Source: Siderastrea siderea
Lineage: Eukaryota > Cnidaria > Anthozoa > Scleractinia > Rhizangiidae
DNA: 64,000 nt
Direction of reading: 5' to 3'
Assembly (NCBI GenBank): GCA_964030785.1
Contig: OZ034975.1
Location: 36,581,369 to 36,645,368, forward strand
In this document: positions 45,532 through 56,703 of the stretch, piece after piece
How positions within the stretch are numbered: the stretch's first letter is position 1
How the letters are laid out: every line of letters begins with the position of its first letter
Notes under the pieces: generated by a model
Databases searched by the model: none
Told to the model about the DNA's origin: nothing
What the model saw: the letters and a program-made list of their open reading frames with translations, nothing else
Made by a program: the position numbers and the translations under genes

Positions 45532-45600
45532 ACGTATATCGACCTCAACAAGTACGACAACAGCCTGCACGCTAACATCAACAACCTGACAGCAGAGTAG
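45532..45600 (+). CDS. Receptor tyrosine kinase, last coding exon (module B)
   Basis: 22 codons plus TAG: TYIDLNKYDNSLHANINNL then TAE. It follows the kinase exon in phase 0 and forms a short tail with two tyrosines in acidic/Asn contexts, plausible phosphorylation sites. Module C keeps a diverged stub of the same exon at 48745-48786, which supports that it was coding before duplication. Intact in itself, although the gene it belongs to looks broken. Confidence 0.65.
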   Translation, partial: TYIDLNKYDNSLHANINNLTAE

Positions 45601-47645
45601 ATGTTCATTTGCATTTGTATCAACCAGTGTTTTGGTCAACAAAATATTTGTTATGGTAGTTGTCAATGCACCAGCCATTCGAACGAACATTTTTTTATCG
45701 TGCTTGCGAACATAAATGACCATCTGCATAGTTTTTTGACGTGATTTTAGTGGGACATTTTGCAAAGATTTTAATTAGCACGAGTATTTGTTGCGGATGT
45801 TATTTTCAAGAACGCTTTTTATTATTCAAGCATACGGACTATACTGTCGTAGTTAGAAAAATATACCTTTTAGTTAATGCTTCGAATGAGCGCAAAAATT
45901 AAAGTGATTTTTATAATAGTGCTAAAATATTTTAATTTTTCTATAATCTTGGAGAATTCATTAAACTTAAGGAGAACTAAATTTAATCTAATTATCTCCT
46001 CCTCTTATTTCATGCATTTACATTCTGTCTGACTGTTTTTTAAGAGCGGTGAAGGGTTGATGTTATTTTTTGATTTCGTAACACAAACAGGGCACTTATT
46101 CCAGGAGATGTTTCTTTTTGGCGAACATTACAGGCCTTTTATTTCTGAACCAAGCTGCAGATGTACTATATGACGTCATATTCTTTCTGAACATTGGTCA
46201 CAAATGAGGTCTTTAAACGAGATTAAATACTATTGCAATATTGCCTCATGAAACTGTCTGCAGGCCTGTGACAAGATGTTTGAGAAATTAGGTGACCTAA
46301 GAAACTGAGGGTGTGTTTCGTTTGTATAATCTGATTTGATTCAGATTTGCTTTTCTTCACTAAAATCCAAAAATGGATTATGAAACCACATGATCCACGC
46401 TAGGGGAAAATTCACTGAACCACATCCAAAACCAGGTATGCCGGATTTATGATCCGGAGCGTTTCTTTATCACAGATGCGAAAAAAAAAATACGAATACT
46501 CCCGGTAGCACAAAAGAAAACGAGAAAAAAACACATTCTTACATGACGTACTGCTTGAGAGGTCTATTTTTGCCGTCATTTTGACCATGGATAGCCCATT
46601 TTTAGATTATCCTTTCTTTTGGATACGAAAAATCCAATATTTCTCTAAGTTATCATTTAACAACCACGTTTCCAGTTCCTTTGTGTTCAGCAATCCAAAA
46701 TGGCTTGCTACCCTGTAGGATTGCCCAACCTAAAGAACCTGGCAACAAGAAAACACATTTTATTTTTAATCCACCATTCTAGGCAAATACATTTAAAAAC
46801 TAACAGCTGCTTTGCGACAAAAAGTTCGTTTGTGGTACTGATTTCTGCTATATTTCCTATTTTTTTGCGGGGGTCTGGTTGGGGGTAAACAGCCATGGCA
46901 GGCCACGTGTCCTTAAGGTAACGCAGTTTCATGGTTGAGCATAAAAAATAATATTAATTACTACGTCCTTCACAATTTTAGTAAAGTTAGCAAATAACAT
47001 TAGAATTAATTATACAATTATTAAAACATTATACCTTCGTATTTGTTGACATGTTAAAGGTACGTTTCCTATAAATTTTAGGGTGCTCCTCAGCTATATT
47101 CATTTTTAAGGAGACGAAGCTTCGGAAGACATTTGTTTTCTTCTGATAAAATCGAGATTAAGTTTATCTCTCCGTTTTTCTTTGACCACATAGTACCTCG
47201 TTCAACTTGTGGTAACCATTTCAACTTCCTATCTTTAGCTTGTTCCATTCTTGGGCTTGAGAGAAGAGAAGAGAAGAGAAGAGAAGAGATAATTGTGGTA
47301 CTCAGTACGGCTATTTTGGTATAAGTGCACCTGATAACAACATTTTTTAGCTTGCACATTAGACACCCTAATAGACACAGGAATAAATAGAATCCAGAAA
47401 TCTATTAAGAATTTGTTAAATACGAAACGTTGGTGAGCGTGTTGTCCCTTGTCCTTAGGGAACGGCCGGGGACTAGAGCATTAGACAAAGAGTATTATGA
47501 GTTTGCCATACACCATGGTCAAATCGAGCTGCAACGGTTTTTTCCCGAGGTCATTGTGGCCTTTCCTTTTTGCTGAATGAAACAATTAATATATTGACGT
47601 CATTCGTCTTCGGCTTGTGGATCCACAGCAACTTTGACAATGGTA
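45574..47645. repeat. Segmental duplication copy B
   Basis: Collinear with A (17050-21140) and C (48745-50035) from the receptor last exon to past the Ig-gene tail. It lacks the four insertions present in A and has its own block of about 330 bp at 46700-47030 absent from C. A GAGAA microsatellite lies at 47259-47290. Confidence 0.8.
47090..47260 (-). pseudogene. Ig-gene terminal exon, module B copy, frameshifted
   Basis: Aligns base by base with 20640-20800. The frame opens MEQAKDRKLKWLPQVERG and shifts by one base relative to copy A before the YYVV segment, ending at a different stop (LRLLKNEYS). The - strand reading frame of copy A is therefore not conserved. Confidence 0.55.
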
Positions 47646-47733
47646 TGACGAAATTTGTTAACGACAACAGTTTGGACGCATAACAACTAACGTCAACTTG
47701 TTAGCTTGTCACTATGAATTCCCTTAGAAAACT

Positions 47734-48354
47734 TTACATTTCTGCCGTCGAGGAGTCCTGTTGTGAGCCTTTGATCCCCTTTGGTCTCCTATTAGTCGCA
47801 AAGTAATGGCTCATCAAGGGTCCGTCTTTGAAAAAGGGCAGGGGTTTTGTTGATAATGAAATGAGCGGGACTAATGAGCAGGGCCAGTCTAACGAGCATA
47901 ATTTGTGATTTTCTTTGTTTCCCCGTCCACACACATCACCATCGCCGATATTCCTGATAGCACTGATAGTAAGTTGACAGGATCCAGTACTAGACGAAGG
48001 TATTGAAAATATTGTCGACTCTACATACCGTTTCGCCTGGTACAGTATGGCCATGTGTAGTAAAATACTGAGTTTGTCTGGACTGAACATCTGACGTAAG
48101 AAGTTGTAGCCCAGGGGCAATGTGATGAGACGACAGCTAGAAACCCCACTAAGAATAGTTCCTTGTACGCCTACCACAATGATGACAGATGGTTTTCTGC
48201 TGACAATTATATGAGTATAAAATGTACTTGCATGTGCAAAAAGAAATGGGGATGAAAAAGACTTCCATATTAAGCCACATCTCACATGGGCTAACATTAA
48301 TTCAATTATGCCAGAAACAAGCGAAGCATTAAAGAGTTGCAACACATGTATCAA
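47734..48354 (-). CDS. 206-codon open frame, possibly an Ig-like relic
   Basis: The longest open frame near module B on -. A segment reads TGSCQLTISAIRNIGDGDVC, resembling the E-F strands of an Ig domain (compare SSQLTIESISVGDQGYYVC in the neighbour exon), and hydrophobic stretches precede it. It lies directly downstream on - of the C2 exon at 48375-48654, where further Ig exons are expected. No splice borders stand out; it may be intron and diverged exon fused by chance. Confidence 0.3.
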   Translation of the reverse strand: MIHVLQLFNASLVSGIIELMLAHVRCGLIWKSFSSPFLFAHASTFYTHIIVSRKPSVIIVVGVQGTILSGVSSCRLITLPLGYNFLRQMFSPDKLSILLHMAILYQAKRYVESTIFSIPSSSTGSCQLTISAIRNIGDGDVCGRGNKENHKLCSLDWPCSLVPLISLSTKPLPFFKDGPLMSHYFATNRRPKGIKGSQQDSSTAEM

Positions 48355-48374
48355 GAAATGAAGACTTTCAAGGT

Positions 48375-48654
48375 ACCATAGGCTTGGAGTCTGTAGCCGA
48401 ATTTAGTTGATTCTTTTCGATAGTGGCATCGCACACATAATACCCCTGATCACCGACAGAGATGCTTTCAATGGTGAGCTGAGAGGATCCAGAACCAGAA
48501 AAGATTGAATGTCGAGCATCGCTGACAATTTTGTCAGCTTGACTTGGTCTTCTCCAAGTGAAATTTTCTCTTGGAACACCAGTTGTGTTGCAAGTAAATG
48601 TCGAAGAAACTTCTATCTCAGCACAGTGAACCCGCGGATGCAAAGAAGCTGGGC
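48375..48654 (-). pseudogene. Ig C2-type exon, module B, paralogue of 24071-24340
   Basis: The acceptor TTCTTTAG and first bases GCCCAGCTT are identical in plan to 24340. It encodes SSTFTCNTTGVPRENFTW (B-strand Cys, core Trp) and SSQLTIESISVGDQGYYVC (second Cys). Near 48390 the frame slips by one base relative to copy A and no donor matches, so the 3' border is lost. Still largely Ig-coding. Confidence 0.7.
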
Positions 48655-48744
48655 CTAAAGAACGAAGTTAGTAAACACATGTGTTGCTGCAATAATTCTT
48701 TTTAATGTACTGTTATAAATACGGCTTCATGTTCATCTCCCAAT

Positions 48745-48786
48745 AGCAGCCTGTACGCTAACATTAACGACCTGACAGCAGAGTAG
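48745..48786 (+). pseudogene. Receptor last-exon stub, module C
   Basis: Reads SSLYANINDLTAE then TAG, matching the end of 45532-45600. There is no acceptor or upstream kinase exon; the preceding 90 bp separate it from the - strand Ig exon of module B. Confidence 0.7.
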
Positions 48787-49604
48787 CTGTTCATTTGCAT
48801 TTGAATCAACCAGTGTTTTGGTCAACAAAATATTTTTTTATGGTAGTTCGCGATGAAGCAGCCATTCCAATCCAACATTTTTTATTACGCTTGCATTGAT
48901 GGCCATCGGAATAGATTTTCAATGCGTTTTAAGTGGAAAATTTTGCAGAGATTTTTATTAGCACAAGTATTCGTTGCGGATGTTATTTTTAAGGAAACCG
49001 TAAGAGATACTATTCAAGCATACGAACTTTACAGTCATAGTTAGAAAAAACAGACCTTATTGCTTCGAATAAGCGCAGAAAGTGATTTTTTTATAATAGT
49101 GTTAAAATATTTCATTTGGCTATAATCTCGGAGAATTCATTAAACTTAATGACAACTAAATTCAATCTAACCACTGCGTCCTCTTCTTTCATGCATTTAT
49201 ATTCTGTATGACTGCTTTTAGAGCGATAAAGGGTTGATGTAATTTTTGATGTAATAACACAAACAGGGTGCTCATTCCAGGAGATATGTTTCTTTTTGGA
49301 GAACATTACTGGCCCTTTATTTCTGCACTAAACAGCGTATGTGTTATATGACGTCATAATCGAGGTTTCTTTACCACAGATGCGAAAAAATACGCATGCC
49401 TACGGTAATGTGAAACAAAACGAACATTCTTACATTAGGTAATGCCTGATAGGTCTATTTTTGCCACGGATAGTCCACTTTTATGTCATGTTTCTTTTAG
49501 ACACGAAGAGTCCAATAATCCACAACCTTTTTTTACAATTCCTTTGTGTTCAGCAATCCAAAATGCTCGCGATCGCCATGGCATGATGGTACTTTTCCGG
49601 TTAA

Positions 49605-49770
49605 TTCTAGATTTTCTTCACCTATCTTCATTACCAAGGTGTCATAATGGAGCTCCGGGCACGATTTTGTTCCTCTGATGAAGACATGGTCAAGAAAATC
49701 TCTCCCTCGGTTTTACTTTTACCACATAGCACTTCACTTCAGCTTGTGGTAACTATTTCAACTTGCTCAT
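49605..49770 (-). pseudogene. Ig-gene terminal exon relic, module C
   Basis: Aligns with 20640-20800 at nucleotide level (CACTTCAGCTTGTGGTAAC, CTTCATTACCAAGG), but the - strand frame has several stops and it is interrupted at its 5' side by the MITE. Confidence 0.6.
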
Positions 49771-49990
49771 AGACTGCTAGCAGTCCCTTTGTGGATAGTC
49801 GAGAGGGCGGGCGAAATAAGGAAGCGAAAAAGCCGAAACCTGAAGCGAACGTGCGGAGGGTGCCGCCTCTCCCCCAGTCTCTTGTGGTTTTTTTTCGTCT
49901 CCCTCCAATCTCGCCGCGCTGTTGATCGCTCGCGCTGTCAGCACTTCCGTGCGCCCTCTCGACTATCCAAAAAGGGACTGCTAGCAGTCT
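49771..49990. mobile_element. 220-bp MITE with AGACTGCTAGCAGTCC ends
   Basis: About 38 bp of inverted ends (AGACTGCTAGCAGTCCC, then GGATAGTCGAGAGGGCG and inverse). TA borders are possible. Absent from copies A and B at the same place. Confidence 0.8.
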
Positions 49991-50035
49991 AACGTGCAGT
50001 CTTCAGTTGGTTCCGTTCTTGGGCTTATACTAGTC

Positions 50036-51019
50036 AGCACACGCACAACTGAAGCTTGTTAACCCTTAACTTCCCCCCCCCCCAAAAAAAAAAAGAAAAA
50101 AAGTTTGGAAGCAAGTTTCTGAAAGACTAGCTTTTATTCCGTTTAAAAATGTTTTCAAATGATTTCAATGATTTTTCTGAGTTCGTGCAAATTTGCTTTC
50201 ATTTTCCTTCTGGCTCCCGTCAAACACTTTCGCTTTCAAACAACGACAAAAGCAATTCTCTTTCTTTTTTGCATCGCAAATGATATGATGCATGTTCAAT
50301 CGACTGAAAATTAAATTTCATGGAATGAAGATTGTGACGTTACTGGAAATTCCAGCTTTGATGTATTTCTGTCACTTACAGTAATAAATTTTAAGGAACG
50401 GCGATGCAAAATTATCCTTCTCGCCAATACGGGCTTGCGTTACATGCGAAGTCATTTTCTTTTCATTTTCAACAATCTCATTTAACAGTAAACCAGAGCC
50501 AATCACCGAGCCAGAATTCTCTCAGTTATTCTAAAAACATAATGAGTTTTGCTTTATGTGCCCAAAGATTTTAATCTTTGGCCACATAAAGCACATACGT
50601 ATTCTCTTCGATTAGAATTGACGAGCCGTCTATTGTTCTGCAAAATGTTCTTTCTCCCAAAGAAGGGTTTTATGGTCGTGATTTCTATGGAGAAGAGGAC
50701 ATAAGGTAGCCTATGTTTTGACCTTAATTTTCCAAGGAGGAAGGCTCATCAGGTTATTGCATTTTGATAAAAACAGCTATTGAGACGAAAGGTCAAGATG
50801 TTGTAAAAAAAATACATTCAAATGCGTAACGTAATTTAAAAAAAACATCTTTCTTACATATATTTTATTTATTACCACAAGAAAAAAAATTACAACAAGG
50901 TACATTACAAGTACGTGTCTAGAAAAAAATAAAAAGAACAAGTTAAATACAGCATTACTACGAAGGTAAGCATGGAAATTATTGGAATAGATAGGAAATC
51001 ACTCAGTATGATAGTGATT
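50036..51019. other. Spacer with hairpin; LINE 3' flank
   Basis: A C/A run at 50070-50100. A 42-bp hairpin at about 50550-50592 (GCTTTATGTG, CCAAAGATT and inverse). From 50850 A/T-rich sequence probably includes the LINE 3' untranslated region. Confidence 0.45.
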
Positions 51020-52649
51020 TATCTTTCCTTATGAGAAAGGATTAATTCTGTATTTGTAACTAATTTTATTTATAAAGTCACAGATTAATAATGAATCATT
51101 CTGGAGTTTCCTTCTGTAAATGTAATGGCACAGAAACAGCAGAGTGTAATTTGGGTTTTCCTTCATTACATTGGTTGCAGTTAGGAGACCAAATAAAATT
51201 TCCTCAGTCCGGGATTGAACGTGGAATTGCCGTGGGTTGCATTAAACCATTGCAACACTTCCTGAGTGAAAGAGATTGTAAATTGACAATTTATAAAACT
51301 GTGATCGATATAGTCGGCTTCGCCGCAGTAAAAACAATCACTGCCTTCGTTAATTTTAAATCTAAAAAGTTCCTTTCTGGTCACAATAGTTCTGTGAATA
51401 AATTTGAAATGAAACTCGCGTAAATTATTTTCGTGGCAAGTCCCACAAATTGAGCGAAAGAGTTTCCTTCCAGGTACTTTTATCAGAACTAATGGATCTC
51501 TCCCATCGTTTAGGACCGGAGTGGGGATTTGTGTGGGTTTTGTTCAGAAGTAGCCAGTTGAAGTCTTTTGACTTTGCTCTCAATACGTTTATAGTATTAC
51601 TTTCATCCAGAGCAAAGCATGTTAAATCCTCATCCCCAGGAACGTTTACAGAAAATATCATTTCTCTAGCTTTCACTAGAAGATGATTCGGAATAGCACT
51701 GATAACCTGATAGAAATGGAGAAAGCTGGTCTTCCTTAAGTGGTATTTAGATTTATAATCAACGAATGAAAGAATGTTTCCCTCGTCTAAAAGGTCCGAA
51801 ATCGTTCTAATTCCTTGACTAAACCATTCTTGGAAAAAGAAAGGTTTTGCTCCAACTAATATCTCTCTATTATTATAGAGAATCATACCTTGATAGCCTT
51901 TATTGCCGAACTGGTTTTTCAGTTCATCAAAGAACAGTAAAATGTCTGTAAAACCGTGGCAGATATTCGAAATCCTTCATTCGATAGTTGCAAGTTAGTA
52001 GAGAACCGAGACCACCTTCCTTTTTAAAGAGAACGTCGGGGACTGTCTTCCAGTTGAATTGACCACTTTTAAAGAGTCTAGAAATCCATGCTAATCGCAG
52101 TGCTTTGATGATAAGTTCAAAATCAACCATGCGCAATCCACCTTTTTCATAGTCCTGATGTAATCCCGACCTTTTAATCTTATCTTTTTTTGTTCCACAA
52201 AATTTTAAAAAGTCGACCTTGGACATTACGTACGACTTCTCTTGGTACATCCGTGTTATAAGCTGAGTACACCAGCGGCGACACACCTAGTGCCTTAATA
52301 ATTAATTCTTTACCGAACAATGTCAAGTCCCTCGCTCTCCACAGGTCTAAACTTGTTTGGAGTTTTTGGATTTTAAGGTCAAAGTTATTTTTATTGTTAC
52401 CTTGGATATCATAAGAAAGGAAAATTCTAAGCATTCTGGTATGATCCTTTACCCATGTTAGATTAAATGATTGGTCTTTCTGGTTAGCTAAATCGCCTAG
52501 CCACATAGCCTTAGTCTTTTTGATGTTTAGCATGAGCCCTGAAACTTCGCCGAAGGACCCAGTTAAATGCAAGGCATTTTCCAGTGGTACGCCCGCACAG
52601 AATAAATTGGTGTCATCAGCAAACTGGCTCCATTTTATTTCATTTTGAA
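51020..52649 (-). pseudogene. L1/Tx1-like LINE ORF2, C-terminal half
   Basis: On - from 52649 downwards: IKWSQFADDTNLFCAG is the reverse-transcriptase catalytic FADD box (usual YADD), then the thumb region (RARDLTLFGKELIIKAL, KGGLRMVDFE), connector, and a C-terminal Cys/His segment DCFYCGEADYIDHSFINC. Frames shift near 52230, 51910, 51400 and 51185, so the copy is dead. The upstream palm region continues at 63408-63900 on the far side of the inserted transposon. Confidence 0.8.
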
Positions 52650-52658
52650 ACAAAGAGA
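52650..52658. other. Left 9-bp target-site duplication ACAAAGAGA
   Basis: An identical copy lies at 63399-63407. The sequence belongs to the LINE reading frame. Confidence 0.9.
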
Positions 52659-52805
52659 TAGCCTGAATTTCAGCTGTCTCCTGTGGTCGCTCACTCCCGA
52701 GAGAGACGTCTGAATCAATGAGCCGCTAATGCCGTCCAGTGACGTCACTGTCCAAAAACCAGACAGCGGTGTTGATTGGCTGATTCTCAATTATTCGCAT
52801 AAATT

Positions 52806-53352
52806 ATGTCTTTAATTATCCAAAGTGCGATGAATGTTTACAAAATGGTGGTCGCAGGGATTCCACTTTGTGCGAAAGCTTTCAAAGAAGCAGTATCGTA
52901 TGTTTGTGCAATGTTGGGGTTAACTAAGTTATATCCCGAACAGGAAAACGCTCTCTTTCACTTCCTGTCCAGGGAAAATGTTTTCGTTAATCTTCCGACG
53001 AGCTATGGGAAATCTATGATTTCCAGATTGCACCACTTGTTGCAAGTGAACTCTCCAAATCTTGTACACAATTTGAAGCAGGCTGTATCATTATTGTCAT
53101 TTCTCCCTTGGTTGCTCTCATGAATGACCAAGTTGCTTCTCTTCAGAAGTGCAATATCGCAGCAGCGTCTGTTTTTTCAGAACAAGATGCAGAGGTTCTG
53201 AACGATGTGGAGAACGGAAAGTTTAGCATCGTTTACGCTTCCTCGGAATCCATGCTCTCCGTTAGTCGGTGGAGGAGAATGCTGTCAACTGAGACGTACA
53301 AAAAACGGCTTATAGGAATTGCAGTAGACGAAGCTCACTGTATTTCTCACTG
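52806..53352 (+). pseudogene. RecQ-like DNA helicase, exon 1 (frameshifted)
   Basis: Starts at an ATG about 60 bp inside the left TIR. TKLYPEQENALFHFL is the Q-motif region; LPTSYGKSMI is Walker A with Ser in place of the usual Gly. Immediately after it, at 53019-53022, one base is missing: the next frame reads FQIAPLVASELS, then VISPLVALMNDQVASLQ (motif Ia) and IAVDEAHCISHW (DEAH box, motif II). The donor ACTG/GTATGT at 53353 splits the Trp codon and joins in phase to 55372. 3'-5' DNA unwinding is the family role. A one-base loss could be a sequencing error. Confidence 0.8.
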
Positions 53353-53628
53353 GTATGTTGCAGTTGTCTTGTTGTATAATAGATCAGTCTAGGACAAATC
53401 AAAGAGTCAACCAAAATAAGTTGGGAACTGACCGTAATTCAAAGATTTTTCATCCCAAGGGAAACGAGTTAAATGAAACCTTGCTACGAAACTTCACAGA
53501 ACTTTATACAGTTCAATTTTAGTTGCAAGAGTTTGGTGAGTTGAAATCCCCTGATTAATTAATAGATGCTGATCACTATTGAGAACATTTCATAGTTGAT
53601 TACTACTAGGCTTAATTCTTAATAAGTT

Positions 53629-53702
<74 letters not shown>

Positions 53703-55371
53703 ATATATATTTATTAAAGACTGGACTAGGTATATTGGATTTCTACCATTCTGATAGGCTGAACGGAGCCAGGCTATCAGCTCATATACCTGCTGTGACC
53801 AAATATGGACAATGAACACTCAACAACAAAATGAACAAAGTGAGCTGGAAGTTTTTTCCTCGCCAGCAATCCGGCGAGAAAAATAGACAAGAAAAATCAC
53901 TTGGCAGCGAATTTGAATTAAGCAGAAATTCCAACAGCGTCACTAACAGCGTCGTCTAACACAAGTCAAAATTGTTTGAAGAAACTGTGCAGAAAAAGAA
54001 ATTAGAAATTTAAGCATTGAGCGTTGTGTTTACAATTAATTTCTTTCATCGATCGTCACGTCGATCATTACAATTGAACAAACGGTAGGTTTTATCAGGA
54101 AGCCTTTCCACTTCAAAATATCAAGACAAGACAAAATAAAACACAGTGAAATGGAGCAGAAGCATTTAATAACAACTGTCACACATTCATGACGATTCGG
54201 TGCGAAAATCATGAAGCAGTCTAAACAAGTAAACAAACTACAGCTGCAAACTACCAAGAAGGCCGCAGGAAGGGCGAAAATGTTTTTCGGCCTTAGCACG
54301 CAAAATTGACACTGGTTTACCTGCACTCGTTGTAGCTCTGTGTTCCAACAGGTCCAAATGCTGAGATAGAAATCGGATGCCATGTAAACGGAGTTAAATC
54401 GCTTTTCCAGTTGTTTGAATGTTGTTTTTACCATTCCGTCCGCAACCTCTAAACCGAGAACAACTGCATTTTGTGCTTTGCATTAAACAAACTATGATGG
54501 TGAATTCTAATGTTCCTCGCTACAGTAATCTTGCTTCTGAGCTGCATAAAAATTACACTTCTTCAATTTCAAATTGGTTCTGTCTTCATTTCGATCAAAC
54601 ACGCACATGATGGCTCCGTTGTGCGAACAGATTACAAACTTGTTCTGTTTCAACTCCAGCAGCTAATATGGTGAAATTGTACAGCTTCAATCCGCTTTGA
54701 ACGATGTTTCCGGAAAAATCAAACATGTACCATATTTCAGAGCCAATGATTAGAAGATTTTTTTCCCAAACTTGTGCCACTTCGTTCACTTTCGAGCAGT
54801 TTTCATTGATTCATTCAGCTTTGCAATGAAACGCTGCAACACTTCGCAAGGTTTTGGCGCCTTTTTCGTTCAGTCATGTGATCGATTCTTGCTCCCTTTT
54901 TATCCCTTTCTCATTTTTCTCTTTCTTTCTTGATTTTTTTAACAAAAATAGTAGTTAAGTTTTTAATAAAACAATTATTCTACTCGGGCTTGCTGGATAT
55001 CAAATGATTATAACCAACTCGGCGCTACGCGCCTCGTTGGTTATCTATCATTTCATATCCAGCGCGCCCTCGTAGAATAATTGTTAAATATATAGTTATT
55101 TGTTTTCTGTTAACACTAAAAAATTGCTGCTTTACTAAAAATGCAGTCCTCCTGAACGTAATTTTGCTATATAGCATACTCTATAGTATACTCTATGTGT
55201 TTGTGTAGTTGATGGAAATGACCATACTCCCCCTGGGAAAGGTCATGGAAAATATAAAGCTAAATTGGAATTCCACAAGGGGTGGGGGTGTTTAAACCAG
55301 CATCCCTTTTGTGGGAAAGGTATGAATATTTTCTGAAACAACACTATGAGCTATTTATTTTCTTTATGAAG
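53353..55371. other. RecQ intron filled with repeat
   Basis: A GT/AG intron. It contains a TA microsatellite (53634-53710) and a dispersed repeat from about 53715 to 55085 that ends in a hairpin. A 132-codon - strand frame at 54036-54434 lies wholly within the repeat and is not treated as a gene. Confidence 0.65.
54969..55085. repeat. Hairpin end of dispersed repeat
   Basis: AACAATTATTCTACTCGGG to CCCTCGTAGAATAATTGTT, arms of about 56 bp, centre GGCGCTACGCGCC. Same type as 26649-26763. Confidence 0.75.
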
Positions 55372-56179
55372 GGGACTCACTGGAAATGTTGGTAATGTGG
55401 CATTCAGAAAGTGGTATTCTTCCTTGAGTGAATTGCGTTCCCTAATTCCAGGTGGCTTGCCTTTTATTGCACTGACAGCTACTGCTTCCAAGAAAACAAA
55501 GAACGAGATCTGGAAAGTTCTGGAGTTTACTTCCCCTTATAAAGTAGTAGAAAGTCCAGACCATCAAAATATTGCTTATGTATCCCAGCACATAGACAGT
55601 GGACAAGAAGTTAACAATTATTTCGGGTGGCTGGTTGAGGCAGTTAAGGAAAATGGAGAGAATACTGAGAGGGTTTTGATATACTGCCAGACAGTAAAAC
55701 AATGCGCTAGTCTATATCAGCTGTTTGCCAATGAACTTTCAGAATTAATGTATTCTGACAAGTCTTTTGATCCAAGGAAACGACTGGTGGAAATGCTTCA
55801 CTCCAAGACATCTGCATCACTTAAAAATACTGTACTAGATTCTTTTTCAAGGGAAAATGGCCACACCAGAGTCCTGATCGCCACTGTTGCATTTGGGATG
55901 GGAGTTAATACTAAAGGAGTGCGAACTGCCATTCATGTGGGTCCACCCAAGAACTTGGAGGCTTATGTCCAGGAAAGTGGCAGATGTGGTAGGGATGGCG
56001 AGCGAAGTCGTGCTGTAATTCTGTTCAACAGCAAACTGTCTGTGCATGCAGATAATGACATGAAGGAATACTTGCTTTCAGATGAATGTAGAAGAAAGTT
56101 CCTCCGCCAGCCATTTGACTCTAGTAAGCAAACTAACACTTCACAGGGTGCTTTAATTGCTCACTTATGCTGGAAATGA
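55372..56179 (+). pseudogene. RecQ-like DNA helicase, exon 2 (helicase C lobe)
   Basis: Completes the Trp codon of exon 1 and runs open for 268 codons. Motif III ALTATASKK; motif IV RVLIYCQTVKQC; motif V RVLIATVAFGMGVNTKG; motif VI AYVQESGRCGRDGE (usual QExGRAGRDG; Cys replaces Ala). The zinc-binding cysteine cluster expected after the helicase core is missing: the frame reads GALIAHLCWK and stops. The tail that should follow is in another frame at 56163-56390, so a deletion removed the cluster. Overall family: RecQ-like helicases strongly expanded in cnidarians. Confidence 0.85.
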
Positions 56180-56390
56180 TGAAAGTGATGTGACTGAAGA
56201 TGATGATGACAGTTATGAAGAGTTGTTGCAGCTTCAGCAGGATAACTCATTTCTGGAAATGGTGGAATCAGGCCTCTTTAATTCACTAGAAGAAAATGAA
56301 CTAATGGATGACATTGATGAGAATGCAAATGTAGCAAATTACCCATCACCTCTGGACTTAGTTATACCAAATGTTTTGAGGGATGAATAG
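56163..56390 (+). pseudogene. RecQ-like C-terminal acidic tail, out of frame
   Basis: Reads YAGNDESDVTEDDDDSYEEL and ends NVLRDE then stop at 56390. Acidic, probably disordered. It follows the helicase exon with a one-base offset after the presumed zinc-cluster deletion. Confidence 0.6.
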
Positions 56391-56545
56391 CTTTTTATGG
56401 CCAAGTGAGGTCGTTTCGGTCTTTCACTAGTGATTCCTCCTTTTTTGACAGGTAGAGGGGTTAGTGGATCTCCTACCCAAAGGGTTTTAAAGGAACCCCC
56501 TAGAGGTAAAATGAATAACCCCAGTCACACTTTTTGTGGGAGTGC

Positions 56546-56573
56546 CCCCAACCCTAACCCTAACCCTAACCCC

Positions 56574-56621
<48 letters not shown>

Positions 56622-56626
56622 GCTTC
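56546..56626. repeat. Interstitial telomere-like (CCCTAA)4, C run and AC repeat
   Basis: AACCCTAACCCTAACCCTAA at about 56549-56570, then about 20 C, then an AC microsatellite. TTAGGG is the cnidarian telomere unit. Confidence 0.85.
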
Positions 56627-56703
56627 TCACATCTAAATAAAATTTTTTTCAGGGCTTGGCTTCATTAGTATTTGCACCAAATGTTTTAAGGGAGGATTTC
56701 ACC

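Larger units (their letters stand above)
48745..50035. repeat. Segmental duplication copy C
   Basis: Collinear with A and B, from the receptor last exon through CCCTTTATTTCTG to the Ig-gene tail. Shortest copy; contains one MITE (49771-49990) of its own. Confidence 0.8.

Noticed and set aside
51091..51423. 110-codon frame on + over the LINE
   Set aside because: Shadow of the - strand LINE ORF2, which carries the recognisable motifs.
53628..53819. Frame with Tyr-Ile repeats
   Set aside because: Translation of the TA microsatellite.
54036..54434. 132-codon frame on - in the RecQ intron
   Set aside because: Lies inside a dispersed repeat body; similar frames accompany this repeat and give no sign of function.
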